Source: an uncultured Armatimonadota bacterium (GTDB lineage: Bacteria; Armatimonadota; Fimbriimonadia; Fimbriimonadales; Fimbriimonadaceae). From it: a stretch of DNA of 64,000 nucleotides. The notes beneath the pieces were generated by a model. It saw only the letters and a program-made list of their open reading frames with translations, searched no databases and was not told the origin of the DNA. A program made the translations under genes and the position numbers. Each line of letters begins with the position of its first letter. The first letter of the stretch is position 1. Location of the stretch: NCBI GenBank assembly GCA_903899015.1, contig CAIUHP010000025.1, positions 1 to 64,000 of the forward strand. Reading direction: 5' to 3'. This document shows, piece by piece, positions 1 through 8,507 of this stretch.

Positions 1-81
1 CGACGCAATGGCGCCGCCAGCCTCGATTTCCTTGAGCACTTTGAGGATCTCGTCCTCTGTGTAACGCTTGCCTTTTCTCAT
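1..81 (-). CDS. IS3-family transposase OrfA, N-terminal 27 residues (cut by window edge)
   Basis: Reading on minus from the ATG at 81 gives 27 codons that run off the window edge. The peptide begins MRKGKRYTEDEILKVLKEIE, which is the usual N-terminal helix-turn-helix opening of IS3-type OrfA proteins (DNA-binding half of the transposase). OrfB and the other insertion-sequence end lie outside the window, so intactness cannot be judged. With the IS21 element 700 bases away, it shows that this end of the window is a landing zone for mobile DNA. Confidence 0.6.
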   Translation of the reverse strand, partial: MRKGKRYTEDEILKVLKEIEAGGAIAS

Positions 82-140
82 CGATGTGATTCCAGACGGA
101 ATTCACACTCCATGTGGGTCATCCTAAGGGGAACAGGTCA

Positions 141-195
141 CCTTGCCCGCTGGTATCCTTTTCATCCCATTCGCATAGAAATTCTTCGAAACCTT
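141..195. repeat. Dispersed repeat, copy 1 (partner at 3388-3442)
   Basis: A 55-base stretch beginning CCTTGCCCGCTG matches 3388-3442 in the same orientation without gaps, 45 of 55 bases identical by eye. The two copies lie on either side of the IS21 element but not at its ends. Read on minus, one frame of each copy contains ANGMKR and AGK, so it could be a decayed coding fragment or a non-coding repeat family. Confidence 0.55.
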
Positions 196-225
196 TGACA
201 TCTGGATTCCAAACGAGTTCTTAGG

Positions 226-495
226 ATGATATTAAATCAGTTTAAAGAATCAGTGTTGCATGTCAGATCCGAGTTTAGGTCAGACAAGAACCTTCAGCGT
301 GAGTTTGGTATCAGTGCCCTTGGACTAGCTATCAGTTTTTCTATCATAGTCCTTGCTAATCAAGTGGCATCAAGTGTGGCTGTTCGCGCGATGGCAATCA
401 TCTTCAGTTGCTTAGCCTGGTGTCTCATGCAAACAGTCTCGATCCGATACAAAAAGCGCAAATTAAATAAGTCATCCCATGATACGAATAGTTAA
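226..495 (+). CDS. Small two-helix membrane protein, unknown
   Basis: An 89-codon frame. Residues about 28-48 and 51-73 form two hydrophobic stretches, followed by a basic tail (RYKKRKLNK), the arrangement of a small inner-membrane hairpin protein with a cytoplasmic C-terminus. No family is recognised. The start lacks a clear Shine-Dalgarno sequence (only TTAGG directly before ATG). It stands alone between the IS3 fragment and the truncated gene at 553. The membrane-like composition argues for a real gene, but it could be chance. Confidence 0.4.
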   Translation: MILNQFKESVLHVRSEFRSDKNLQREFGISALGLAISFSIIVLANQVASSVAVRAMAIIFSCLAWCLMQTVSIRYKKRKLNKSSHDTNS

Positions 496-552
496 TGTAA
501 GCGCATTCCAATCGAAGTTGAACACAGTTGACTGTTTGGTTTTTGGCTTAGA

Positions 553-796
553 TTAGTCGTTCTTCCGGGGCGATCTGTCACTGGCCCTGTATGGGCTTGG
601 AGGAATGAAACTCCCCGTAATCGTCTCATACAAAATCTCCCACATAGTGAATTTATCAGGAGACGCAGTGCTCAAGTGCTTGCGACAAACTTCCAATGAC
701 CAAGCCTTATCTCGCTTTGAAAGATGCGCACCTGCGAGCACGATGCCGACCGCGGCACGCTGCACGCTGGGGTCTGGGTTTCCCAGAAGCTCCGCG
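553..796 (-). pseudogene. C-terminal fragment of an unknown (possibly HEAT-like) protein, truncated by the IS21 element
   Basis: The minus frame ending at 553 encodes about 80 residues of protein-like sequence (AELLGNPDPSVQRAAVGIVL and following), with the flavour of a HEAT-type helical repeat. The frame runs straight into the left end of the IS21 element at 797, and the only ATG (819) lies inside the element, so the native N-terminus is gone. The DNA right of the element (from 3224) does not continue the frame. The gene was therefore cut, and its other half was lost or moved. Confidence 0.55.
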
Positions 797-815
797 TGTC
801 GGTGCCGGTCGAAAA
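797..815 (+). repeat. IS21 left terminal inverted repeat (L1); second copy at 836-859
   Basis: Begins with TGTC, the TG dinucleotide expected at IS21 tips. The inner copy at 836-859 shares GCCGGTCGAAAA and CAGAAC-like bases, so transposase probably binds twice at this end. Its partners are at 3205-3223 and 3172-3192. Confidence 0.75.
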
Positions 816-881
816 CCACATAACTTCAGCGGTGATTGCCGGTCGAAAAATACAGAACCGTGACTATGGACGGGCTTTCTG

Positions 882-2366
882 GTGCGTCCCGATGAGGTGC
901 ACGGCGTGCAGGTTTATGAGATAGTTCGTCGCTCTGTTCTTGTTCAGGGAAAGAGCATTCGTCAAGTTTCGTTGGATGTCGGCCTAGACTGGCGGACGGT
1001 TAAGAAGATGGTCTTCGAGCCGGTTCCTCCGGGCTACCGTCTTCATTCTTCTCGCCCGAAGCCCAAGCTTGGGCCGTTTCTCGCCGAGATCGAGAAGCTG
1101 GTGTTTCCAGAGGAGCCGTATCCGGCCAAGCAAATTCCGACAGCCCAGCGGATCTACGAGATTCTCGTAGAACATCACGGGTACACAGGTGGCAGCACTC
1201 AAGTTCGCGAGTACGTATCGGAATTGCGCTCACGGCCAAAGGAGGCGTTCATCCCGCTGGTGAGTATTCCCGGTGAATCGGAATCGGACTTTAAGGAGTC
1301 TTGGGTCGAGATCGCCGGAAATAAGGTTAAGGCTCACTGCTTCCTGATGGTTCTTCCTTATTCAGGCGTTTGGTTTTGCGCTTGCTACCCCAAAGAGAAC
1401 GCTGAGAGCTTTGCCGATGGCCATGCCAGGGCGTTTGAATTTTTTGGCGGAGTCAGCCGCCGCTCGCTTTATGACAACGCCGGATACGCTGTCAAACGCG
1501 GATCGGGCCCCATCAAAGGTCGTGAGCGCAGCTTGACGGACTCTTTCACCGAGTTACAATCTCGGTATCTGTTCGAAGCAGTCTTTGCCAACACTTACAG
1601 TGGCAACGAGAAGGGTTCGGTTGAGCGCAAAGTCGCAGTGATTCGCTCGCGCCTGTTCTCTCCAGTTCCCAAGGCGGACTCCTGGGAAGAGCTCAACCAG
1701 ATGCTCTATGACAACGCGCTCAAGGCAAAGGAAGCATCAGAGCGGTTTCACGAAGATGCCGCCAGACTGTTGCCGGTTCCGGATTACCGGCCAGAGCGTC
1801 TAGTGAGCGCCAAGGTCGATAAGCTCTCCCTGGTCTGTTTTGAAACCTGCTTCTACAGCGTTCCAACCCAGTTTGTTGGAAGGAGACTCACTGTAAAGGC
1901 AAGACCATTCGAGATTGAGATCTTTTCGGACAAAGAACGGATCGCTTGCCATAAGCGCTGCTTCAAGAAAGGTCGTTACCGGACGGACTATACGCACTAC
2001 TTGGATCTCTTGGAGAGAAAACCGAGAGCTGCCCGTTGCGCCATGCCAGTGCTTCAGGCTGGATTCCCCGAAGAGTTCGAATCCTTTCGCCAGCGTGTGA
2101 ACGACAACACGAGCGTAGGCGACCGGCGCTTTGTAGCCGTTCTTCGCCTAGCGAGCGAATTCGGCGTCGAAAAAGTTCAAGCGGCTCTTTCCATCGCTCT
2201 TGCTCGCGGCGTCACAGAACCCTCGGACATCCGGCTGCTTATCCTGCGTCAGTTCGACGAAGTCCAGTCAGCCATCAGGTGGGAGAATTCCTCTCGATCT
2301 CTCTCACCGAGTGTTGAACGCCCATCGCTGTCCGAATACGCCAAGCTCATGGAGGTGGCGGCATGA
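882..2366 (+). CDS. istA: IS21 transposase IstA
   Basis: 494 residues, the normal size. Residues about 10-45 form the N-terminal helix-turn-helix (SIRQVSLDVGLDWRTVKKMV). The DDE catalytic core starts near residue 130: first Asp in ESDFKESWVEIAG (D136), second in SLYDN (D198), and the glutamate in the NEKGSVE motif (243-248), all present. It catalyses cut-and-insert transposition with IstB as regulator. The GTG start at 882 lies about 85 bases inside the left end. The gene ends in a 4-base overlap with istB, so the two are translationally coupled. Confidence 0.9.
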   Translation: MRPDEVHGVQVYEIVRRSVLVQGKSIRQVSLDVGLDWRTVKKMVFEPVPPGYRLHSSRPKPKLGPFLAEIEKLVFPEEPYPAKQIPTAQRIYEILVEHHGYTGGSTQVREYVSELRSRPKEAFIPLVSIPGESESDFKESWVEIAGNKVKAHCFLMVLPYSGVWFCACYPKENAESFADGHARAFEFFGGVSRRSLYDNAGYAVKRGSGPIKGRERSLTDSFTELQSRYLFEAVFANTYSGNEKGSVERKVAVIRSRLFSPVPKADSWEELNQMLYDNALKAKEASERFHEDAARLLPVPDYRPERLVSAKVDKLSLVCFETCFYSVPTQFVGRRLTVKARPFEIEIFSDKERIACHKRCFKKGRYRTDYTHYLDLLERKPRAARCAMPVLQAGFPEEFESFRQRVNDNTSVGDRRFVAVLRLASEFGVEKVQAALSIALARGVTEPSDIRLLILRQFDEVQSAIRWENSSRSLSPSVERPSLSEYAKLMEVAA

Positions 2367-3118
2367 ACCCCGGAGAGAGGCTAAGTTTGGAAGCTCATTT
2401 CAAGACCCTACGCTTGCCGAGCGTCAACCGGGAGTACGCAAGGACCGCAGTCGATGCCGTAAACGAAGGCGTCTCCCATGAGCGGTATCTGCTCCGATTG
2501 ATGGAGATGGAACTTGCTGACCGGGACAACCGGGTCTTTGCAAAGCGTCTCAAGGATGCAAGGTTGCCATCCAAGAAGACGCTCGCCGAGTTCGACTTTG
2601 CCGCCATCCCAGCAGTAGATCCGATGAAGGTTCATCGGCTTGCTAGCTGCGAGTTCGTGGCGAGGGCTGAGAACGTTCTTCTTGTAGGCGGCAACGGCAC
2701 TGGCAAGACTCACCTAGCCACGGCGATTGCGGTTGAGGCTTGCAAGCGCAAGCTCTCCGTTCGTTTCTACACGGTCTCGCAACTCGTTGAAGCGCTCATC
2801 GAGGCACGTTCTGAAAGAGCGCTCTCAAGAATGAGGGCGTCTCTCAAAAAGCTCGATCTGCTCATTCTCGATGAACTCGGATTCGTACCGCTCCCGGCAA
2901 CTGGCGCCGATCTGCTCTTCGAGGTGGTCTCCGACCGATACGAAAGGCGCTCTATCGTCCTTACAACCAACCTGCCGTTCGAGGAATGGATATCAGTTCT
3001 TGCCTCAGAGCCGCTCACTCACACAATGCTCGACCGCTTAACACACCACGTTCATATCCTTGAAATGAACGCTAGAAGCTACAGGCTAGCGCAGAGCCTG
3101 CAGGCAAGAACCGCCTGA
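2363..3118 (+). CDS. istB: IS21 helper ATPase IstB
   Basis: 251 residues, typical for the DnaC-like AAA+ IstB/ATPase partner of IstA that selects target DNA. Walker A is GGNGTGKTH (109-117), Walker B is LLILDELGF (166-174), and the sensor-like TTNLPFEEW follows. The ATG lies within the last codons of istA (ATGA overlap). The gene ends about 100 bases before the right end. There is no frameshift or stop, so the element appears capable of moving. Confidence 0.9.
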   Translation: MNPGERLSLEAHFKTLRLPSVNREYARTAVDAVNEGVSHERYLLRLMEMELADRDNRVFAKRLKDARLPSKKTLAEFDFAAIPAVDPMKVHRLASCEFVARAENVLLVGGNGTGKTHLATAIAVEACKRKLSVRFYTVSQLVEALIEARSERALSRMRASLKKLDLLILDELGFVPLPATGADLLFEVVSDRYERRSIVLTTNLPFEEWISVLASEPLTHTMLDRLTHHVHILEMNARSYRLAQSLQARTA

Positions 3119-3171
3119 CCCGGGGAGCGACCGCCGGATTTGTCCCTTCCAAGGCTCACACAAACCTGCAA

Positions 3172-3223
3172 GTTGTGCATAATTCGACCGGCATAGTTCT
3201 GTACTTTTCGACCGGCGCTGACA
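3172..3223 (-). repeat. IS21 right end with outer (3205-3223) and inner (3172-3192) repeats
   Basis: Read on minus, the outer copy is TGTCAGCGCCGGTCGAAAA and the inner copy has GCCGGTCGAA followed by an A/T-rich CACAAC tail. The cores are 24 bp apart, against 35 bp on the left, so the element is asymmetric, as in other IS21 members. Confidence 0.75.
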
Positions 3224-3387
3224 ATAATCCCCTGAACGGTCAAACTATTAACACAATAATTAGTCTCTGCCTCAACAGCCTAGCCAACCGCATCGAAGAA
3301 GGCGCTGGTTCCAAACGTATCGCCCGCACCCTCGCATCTCTCTGCCTAGCCTCTGATACACCCGGATTCCGGCGCATTTCCAGTTAG

Positions 3388-3442
3388 CCTTGCCCGCTGT
3401 TGTCCGTTTCATGCCGTTCGCAGAGAAATCCTCTGGAACCTT
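3388..3442. repeat. Dispersed repeat, copy 2
   Basis: Partner of 141-195 (45 of 55 bases identical). It continues directly into the REP-like hairpin at 3456-3478, so this copy may be part of a longer intergenic repeat unit. Confidence 0.55.
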
Positions 3443-3455
3443 GGCGAGCCTCGGC

Positions 3456-3478
3456 GGCTTTAGCATGATGCTAAAGCC
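3456..3478. repeat. REP-like perfect palindrome
   Basis: Two 11-base arms, GGCTTTAGCAT and ATGCTAAAGCC, flank a single central G, inside a GC-rich context (CGGC before, CGCG after). This is the form of a repetitive extragenic palindrome. It sits just beyond the stop of the minus gene at 3486 and could also cap its transcript. Only one copy was seen in the window. Confidence 0.5.
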
Positions 3479-3485
3479 CGCGAAA

Positions 3486-3947
3486 TTAGCGGTCTGTGTT
3501 CTTCTTGCGAAACACTCGGTCGAATCTTGTATTGAACTTTCTTCGTCCTGTGTGCCAATGCAAAGCTCGATCTTTTTCTGAGAATTCAAAGTACAAGTCT
3601 GGAATTCCGTTAGTCCTGGAGATCACGTCTCCGTTCAGAAAATCGAGGCCGCAATGATAATCGGGCTTCAAGATTAAGGTTCCATTCCGAAACGACCAAG
3701 AGCCTAAATATTTGAACGGTTTAAAGACGAATCGGTGGTCAGGGCTCAAATAAAGTTTTAGTGTTACCGTTTCAGATCCCGAAACCTTCAAATGCGAAAT
3801 ATCATTGAGTTTCGGATCTGCATACAGCTTGGATGGAGGATTAAGTATATGAGGAATTCGCACGGACCAGATCCACTCACCTATGACACCAACCTCTTGT
3901 TTCGAGTACGCGTACTGAATTACACAAACCAACGCGATAATATTCAT
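3486..3947 (-). CDS. Unknown small secreted or membrane-anchored protein
   Basis: 153 residues from the ATG at 3947. The N-terminus (MNIIALVCVIQYAYSKQ) is a short hydrophobic segment like a signal peptide or anchor. The rest is a beta-rich soluble domain with repeated aromatic residues (GEWIWSVRIP, YLGSWSFRNGTLILKPDYHC). The open frame continues upstream to 4091, and a GTG just upstream would add NLVRRIYKC before the hydrophobic stretch, giving a better basic n-region, so the start is uncertain. No family recognised. Confidence 0.5.
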   Translation of the reverse strand: MNIIALVCVIQYAYSKQEVGVIGEWIWSVRIPHILNPPSKLYADPKLNDISHLKVSGSETVTLKLYLSPDHRFVFKPFKYLGSWSFRNGTLILKPDYHCGLDFLNGDVISRTNGIPDLYFEFSEKDRALHWHTGRRKFNTRFDRVFRKKNTDR

Positions 3948-4117
3948 GCACTTGTAGATACGCCTTACTAGGTTCACTATCTTTTCGAAGCACCCTCCTG
4001 GCCGTAAATTTGCTCGTTTTCTAAAGCGTGGCCATTCCGCTGTATCTGGGTTACACGACGAGCGGTTTGAGGTTTTCGCACAGGAACGCATAAGTTCCTT
4101 TGCGAGATGCCAGTTCC

Positions 4118-4549
4118 CTAAACTCCGCTGTAACCGCTTGGCGCATTAGGAGTGGCCCCTTCTTGCTTTCTGCGCTCGACGGCGGCTTTGAAGTCGGATT
4201 TCTTTAGACCGATGAAGCTCTTTTTGACGCCATACTTCTCCAACTCTTTACTTGCCATGGATTGCACGACAAGGTATCCGATAATTCCGCAGCAAAGTGC
4301 GGAGTTGATGGCCATCAATGTAGACGCGAGGATTGCACCCCAGGGAGCCCAGTTCAAGCCTTCGCCAATTTTCTGGTTCGGCTTGAAGGTCATACCGAAT
4401 ACAACACCTAGCACTACGACGAAGCTGAGTCCTAAAACGGCTAAGTTGTCCTTTAGAGCTCCAACTAATCCATTGAGGACGAGGACCATGACAATGTTGA
4501 CGATAAAGGCCGTGTTCAGGCCGAAATAGCCTTCGCCCAGCGCTTGCAT
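4118..4549 (-). CDS. Small multi-pass membrane protein, unknown; N-terminal part apparently cut off by a stop codon
   Basis: 143 residues from the ATG at 4549, with three hydrophobic segments (about 10-33, 37-55, 70-97) and a charged cytoplasmic tail ending SGYSGV. The same reading frame continues upstream through a single TAA (4565-4567) into a 19-codon proline-rich stretch beginning MPDAPPPQFVGYPRGD (ATG at 4624), the kind of leader often found before such membrane domains. Either the protein restarts at 4549, or the stop is a recent nonsense mutation. Function unknown. Confidence 0.6.
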   Translation of the reverse strand: MQALGEGYFGLNTAFIVNIVMVLVLNGLVGALKDNLAVLGLSFVVVLGVVFGMTFKPNQKIGEGLNWAPWGAILASTLMAINSALCCGIIGYLVVQSMASKELEKYGVKKSFIGLKKSDFKAAVERRKQEGATPNAPSGYSGV

Positions 4550-4678
4550 CTTTTCGATCGTCCCTTATCGGTTCATGTCACCACGAGGATAACCAACGAA
4601 TTGAGGAGGAGGTGCGTCTGGCATGTCATTATCATATCCGTTGCCATCGATTCAGGCAACAATTCAACCGATTCATCT

Positions 4679-4703
4679 ATAAGCCATTAAAGAATGGGCT
4701 TAT
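4679..4703 (-). terminator. Stem-loop at the end of the galactosidase operon
   Basis: ATAAGCCATT (4679-4688) pairs with AATGGGCTTAT (4693-4703) around a 4-base loop with one bulged base. It overlaps the stop codon of the GH42 gene, the last gene of the operon. No T-run follows, so it may be an RNA-protecting hairpin rather than a true intrinsic terminator. Confidence 0.4.
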
Positions 4704-6754
4704 ACATCGACACTGAGTACCGCAACTCCGTATGGTCCCAATTCCAAGCTTTCACTGATTACCTGATTGTTCAGGACCTCTCGGTAAGTGCCGGGAAGAG
4801 GCAGCCAGTGAGTTTCGACAGTGGTATTCAAAATGAAGAGAAACTCTCCCTTCTCGGTCGTTCGTTTGGTTGCAGATACTCCCTCCGGAAGATTGAAAGG
4901 AGTTGCACTTTCGATGTCGAGTTGGATGACTAATCGATGTAGCAATGAAGACGTAAAGGCTGCGTCATTACGTGACGCCACGTAAATTGCTTGCCCATTT
5001 CCGACTCGATTCAAAGTGATCGCGGGCTCGCTGGAATACCAAACTCCGGCATATTCTGCGAGCACCTCGGCGGTGGTCGTGTGGATTCGCTCACAGAAGG
5101 TGTTGGCTTGAAATATTCCGTCTAATCCAAGCTCGTTGTAGTCGATTACCACATCGACAGTCTGCTGGGGATACCGAGCATCAATCTCCTCTACCGTGAT
5201 GCCGAACAAATCGCGAAGAGGTCCTAGGAAGCCATTCTGAAAGATAAGATCGTTCTCATCAACATATCCCGAGAAATAAGTCCCCACAAGTGTTCCACCA
5301 CCTTCAACAAACGCCGAAAGCCGCTCGGCCACACCGGGACGAAGCATGTAGAGCATGGGGGCGATGACCAATTTGTAACCCGATAGGTCCGCATCGGCAT
5401 TCACGATATCGACCGAGATTCCCGCTTGCCAAAGGGGCATGTAGTGGTCAAGACAAGTGTCAAAGTAGCCCTTACTCTTTTGAACCGGGCCACAGGCACC
5501 GTCGATCGCCCATGCCACTTCCCAATCATAGATAATCGCCACATCGGCCTTGGTAAATCCACCCACGATTTCTTCGATATAGCGAAGGTCCGTACCAACG
5601 GTCGCGACTTCCTGGAAGATTCGAGAATGCTCGCCCTGATTAATCCCCACGACGGCTCCGTGAAACTTTTCTTGGCCGCCACGGCATTGGCGCCACTGGA
5701 AGTACATCACGCTATCCGAACCATGAGCAACCGCTTGCAGGCCCTCAAGTCGGTGCATTCCTGGAGTCTTGAGGTTCATATAGGGATACCAATTTGAAGA
5801 ACTTGGCGTGCACTCCATGAGCAAGAATGGCTTACCACCCTTCAACGAACGGTACAAATCGTGGACCATTGCTACCTTTGCCCAAGATCGCTCGTTCATG
5901 GGTTCTTGCGAGAATTGCGGATAGCTATCCCACGCCACCACATCCACATGAGGTGCCATCTTCCAAGCGTTCAGCCCACCGTAGAAACCCATGAGGTTCG
6001 TCGTAATGGGAACGTTTGGGGTGATCCGACGCAAAGGTTCCGACTCGTTCATGTAAAAACTCACGATTTCGTCCGTGGTGAATCGATTCCAATCGAGGGT
6101 GAGACCTTGAACGGCTGTCTCACTGTAAGGCGGCCCGGGGATTTGAATCTGATCCCAGTCCGTGTAGGTGTGGCCCCAAAACTTCGTCCAATATGCCGCA
6201 TTGAGGGCGTCGAGCGAGTCGTTGAATTTGTTCTTAAGCCACTGAATGAAGGCTTGGCGACTGGCCTCGGAATAGGACATGCCGCCGTATTCGTTGCTCA
6301 CGTGCCACATCAGCAGTGCAGGGTGGTTGCCATACCGCTCAGCCAAAACCGTAGCAATCTCGCGAGTTTTCTCGCGATAGATGGGCGACGACCAGTCGTA
6401 ATTCACCCGGTTACCATGGAGTTGCTGCACACGATCTGGCCCGACTCGAAGTGTGGAAGGGTACTTCCGAGAGAGCCAAGCAGGTGGGGCTGCGCTCGGC
6501 GTAGCGAGGATCGCAAACTTGCCGTGCTTGTGGAGGGTGTCCATCACCTCATCCAGCCATTCGAAAGTGTAAAAACCTTCTTCCGGTTCCATCGAGACCC
6601 AGTCAAAGACTCCAACGGTTGCCACGTTTATCCCCGCCAAGTCCATCAATCGCATGTCCTCAACCAGAAACTCCTTCGGCCACTGCTCCGGGTTATAGTC
6701 GCCCCCGTGCCAGAAGACGGGAAGTTTGGAGCTGATAGGTAGGAAGGGTTTCAT
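4700..6754 (-). CDS. GH42 beta-galactosidase
   Basis: 684 residues from the ATG at 6754 (KPFLPISSKLPVFWHGGDYN). A GH42 (clan GH-A) enzyme that releases terminal beta-galactose. The acid/base glutamate lies in MWHVSNEYGG (N154-E155) and the nucleophile in LLMECTPS (E314), followed by a trimerisation-like flavodoxin fold (about 400-600) and a small C-terminal beta domain. There is no signal peptide, so it acts in the cytoplasm on imported oligosaccharides. Seven bases separate it from the upstream GH50-like gene. It is last in the LacI operon. Confidence 0.92.
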   Translation of the reverse strand: MKPFLPISSKLPVFWHGGDYNPEQWPKEFLVEDMRLMDLAGINVATVGVFDWVSMEPEEGFYTFEWLDEVMDTLHKHGKFAILATPSAAPPAWLSRKYPSTLRVGPDRVQQLHGNRVNYDWSSPIYREKTREIATVLAERYGNHPALLMWHVSNEYGGMSYSEASRQAFIQWLKNKFNDSLDALNAAYWTKFWGHTYTDWDQIQIPGPPYSETAVQGLTLDWNRFTTDEIVSFYMNESEPLRRITPNVPITTNLMGFYGGLNAWKMAPHVDVVAWDSYPQFSQEPMNERSWAKVAMVHDLYRSLKGGKPFLLMECTPSSSNWYPYMNLKTPGMHRLEGLQAVAHGSDSVMYFQWRQCRGGQEKFHGAVVGINQGEHSRIFQEVATVGTDLRYIEEIVGGFTKADVAIIYDWEVAWAIDGACGPVQKSKGYFDTCLDHYMPLWQAGISVDIVNADADLSGYKLVIAPMLYMLRPGVAERLSAFVEGGGTLVGTYFSGYVDENDLIFQNGFLGPLRDLFGITVEEIDARYPQQTVDVVIDYNELGLDGIFQANTFCERIHTTTAEVLAEYAGVWYSSEPAITLNRVGNGQAIYVASRNDAAFTSSLLHRLVIQLDIESATPFNLPEGVSATKRTTEKGEFLFILNTTVETHWLPLPGTYREVLNNQVISESLELGPYGVAVLSVDV

Positions 6755-6761
6755 GGTTCGG

Positions 6762-8507
6762 TTAGTTCGAAGGTGTTCTAATATTGGACCAACGGATGGC
6801 GTACGCGTTGGATCGAGTTCTGATCTCAAAATCCATTTTCAGCTTTTGCCCTGGTTCAATGCTCTTCAGCCCGAAGGCAGCCGCTGGGATGCGGATAACC
6901 GCCGTGTTCCTCACTCCCATTTTGAGCGAAACAAGCTCAACGGGACCGTCGACAAGAGACTTTCCTTCCATAAATCGAACCGAAGCAGCCCTTTTTAAGT
7001 CGATTATCGATAGGATTGGCTCGTCAACGGTTGGGATCTTACCGTTCCGGTAGAACGCTTCCGAAAAACGATCTTCATTCCAGTAAATCGCGAGATAGGC
7101 GGCCCCGGAGGTCCAAGCAAGGTAGGCATCCCCTCTATCAGAGGGACTAGATGGCTTGACGTAGGCAGTGCTTCTCGGCCATTTTTCTAGATCCTTGGCG
7201 GCCAAAGCACTGATTTCGGGAATCCCCGATGGCTTTTCTTCCGTCAGAACGGAACGATTTTGCAGATCAAGTTCTGAGGCAACTTGCGTCAGCTCTTCAT
7301 AAGGGTCGTTATTGATGTCAACAAGTCCCATATTGTAATTTTCGCCGTCGGGACGACCATTTTTCGGTTCGTCGTAGTATTGAAACCAATGAGCCCCGAC
7401 AATAAAGGGCGTCTCAAGGAAATACTTCGTGGATGCGCGAAAACCCTGGGCTCTCTGCTCTTGAGTTTCCACGACCGGAAAACCCGAGGAATCGTTCTTG
7501 TTACCGGATCGGTTCTGCTTCGCGCTGAAGTAGTACTCACTAATCATCAAGGGCTTGTTCGCAATGCGAAATAGGCTGGGCAAATAGTAAGGTGCAAACG
7601 TTCCATCCTTCCAGTCAGCATTGAAGTTTGTGGACACCACGTCCGCATACTTGCCCGCTACTTGGGCTACTTCGGGATAGAAATTCGAAATAAAGCGGTC
7701 GCCTAAATAGAGAGCCCCAGGGTCGAATTGTTTGATGATTGATCGGCAAAGTGAGTAATAACGCTCCGACAGAGTTTTGATATAGGTATGAACGGCATTG
7801 ATTCCGTTTCCGCCTGGTCGGAGGAAAAGACGTCCTTTACTCTTAAGATCCCCAAAACTCGTAGCTCCCCCGGGATCGAAATCTTTTGTAAGCGCGGTCC
7901 AAGTTCGGTACCTTTCAATGAGCTGATGAACCAAAACCTTTCGAGTATGACTGCCTTTCCATGCCCACTCGAACAGAGCCCCGTTCCACCATCCCAGCTC
8001 GTTATCTGAGAAGTAACCGATGATACGAGGGTCCGCATTAAGGGCTTTGAGCTGGTCGCGAGCAACGTCGGACATCAACTGAACAATCTTTGGATCCCAC
8101 ATATCTCGCCAGGGCGCACCAGCGGAGGAGCCGATATGCAAAATCGGCGTGAAACGCAGGCGAGGCGCTTGAACTGGCAACAAGTTCTTCGTGTCGCTCC
8201 ATGCACCGATGGTATTGAAGTTCCACCTTTCGAACCTTTTGGCGACGTCTTCTGCCCACGCTGTTTTACCCTCGGTGTAGTACTTGAACGCGGAGTAGCT
8301 TGGATTCTTTGGGTCGTAATCGAGATAGGAGGTGCCGGAGTCGACGCAGCAGACGCCAAACGAAAAGAATGGCACCTTGTCGGCACCTTCAATCCACCAC
8401 GCTCCATTTTCCTTTACTAGGTGGTAGCGAGAGATAGATTTAGATGGCGATAAATCAGGAGCGAAGTTTGAGGAGCCCAGCAAGTACATGCATGCTATGG
8501 CGAGCAT
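6762..8507 (-). CDS. GH50-like agarase-type glycoside hydrolase (paralogue 2)
   Basis: 581 residues with an N-terminal hydrophobic segment (about 1-12), probably exported. A clan-A barrel carries the candidate acid/base in GYFSDNELGWW (E170) and the nucleophile in LMISEYYFSAK (E324). GAHWFQYYDEP and the following DGENYNMGLVD resemble GH50 beta-agarases. The last 150 residues (from about 440) look like a CBM9/DOMON-type sugar-binding domain. The start codon directly follows the TAA of the upstream paralogue. The substrate is probably a beta-galactan; agar itself is not proven. Confidence 0.75.
   Translation of the reverse strand: MLAIACMYLLGSSNFAPDLSPSKSISRYHLVKENGAWWIEGADKVPFFSFGVCCVDSGTSYLDYDPKNPSYSAFKYYTEGKTAWAEDVAKRFERWNFNTIGAWSDTKNLLPVQAPRLRFTPILHIGSSAGAPWRDMWDPKIVQLMSDVARDQLKALNADPRIIGYFSDNELGWWNGALFEWAWKGSHTRKVLVHQLIERYRTWTALTKDFDPGGATSFGDLKSKGRLFLRPGGNGINAVHTYIKTLSERYYSLCRSIIKQFDPGALYLGDRFISNFYPEVAQVAGKYADVVSTNFNADWKDGTFAPYYLPSLFRIANKPLMISEYYFSAKQNRSGNKNDSSGFPVVETQEQRAQGFRASTKYFLETPFIVGAHWFQYYDEPKNGRPDGENYNMGLVDINNDPYEELTQVASELDLQNRSVLTEEKPSGIPEISALAAKDLEKWPRSTAYVKPSSPSDRGDAYLAWTSGAAYLAIYWNEDRFSEAFYRNGKIPTVDEPILSIIDLKRAASVRFMEGKSLVDGPVELVSLKMGVRNTAVIRIPAAAFGLKSIEPGQKLKMDFEIRTRSNAYAIRWSNIRTPSN

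Larger units (their letters stand above)
797..3223 (+). mobile_element. Complete IS21-family insertion sequence
   Basis: A 2427-bp element carries istA and istB overlapping by 4 bases. Its ends match in inverted orientation: TGTCGGTGCCGGTCGAAAA at 797-815 and TGTCAGCGCCGGTCGAAAA read inward from 3223, 17 of 19 identical. Each end has a second internal copy of the GCCGGTCGAA core (839 on the left, 3185-3192 on the right), the multiple-repeat end structure known for IS21. No target duplication is visible: left flank ...CTCCGCG, right flank ATAATC... The transposition genes look intact. Confidence 0.85.

Noticed and set aside
882-2366. Loss of the first catalytic Asp in IstA
   Set aside because: On realignment the Asp is present in the ESDFKESW segment (D136), equivalent to the ADFGEA form of the motif, so the triad is complete.
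3272-3589. 105-codon minus frame containing ANGMKR
   Set aside because: Covers the dispersed repeat and the REP-like hairpin and overlaps the end of the gene at 3486; better read as repeat DNA.
5861-6742. 293-codon plus frame opposite the GH42 gene
   Set aside because: Shadow of the galactosidase, whose catalytic motifs fix the true strand.
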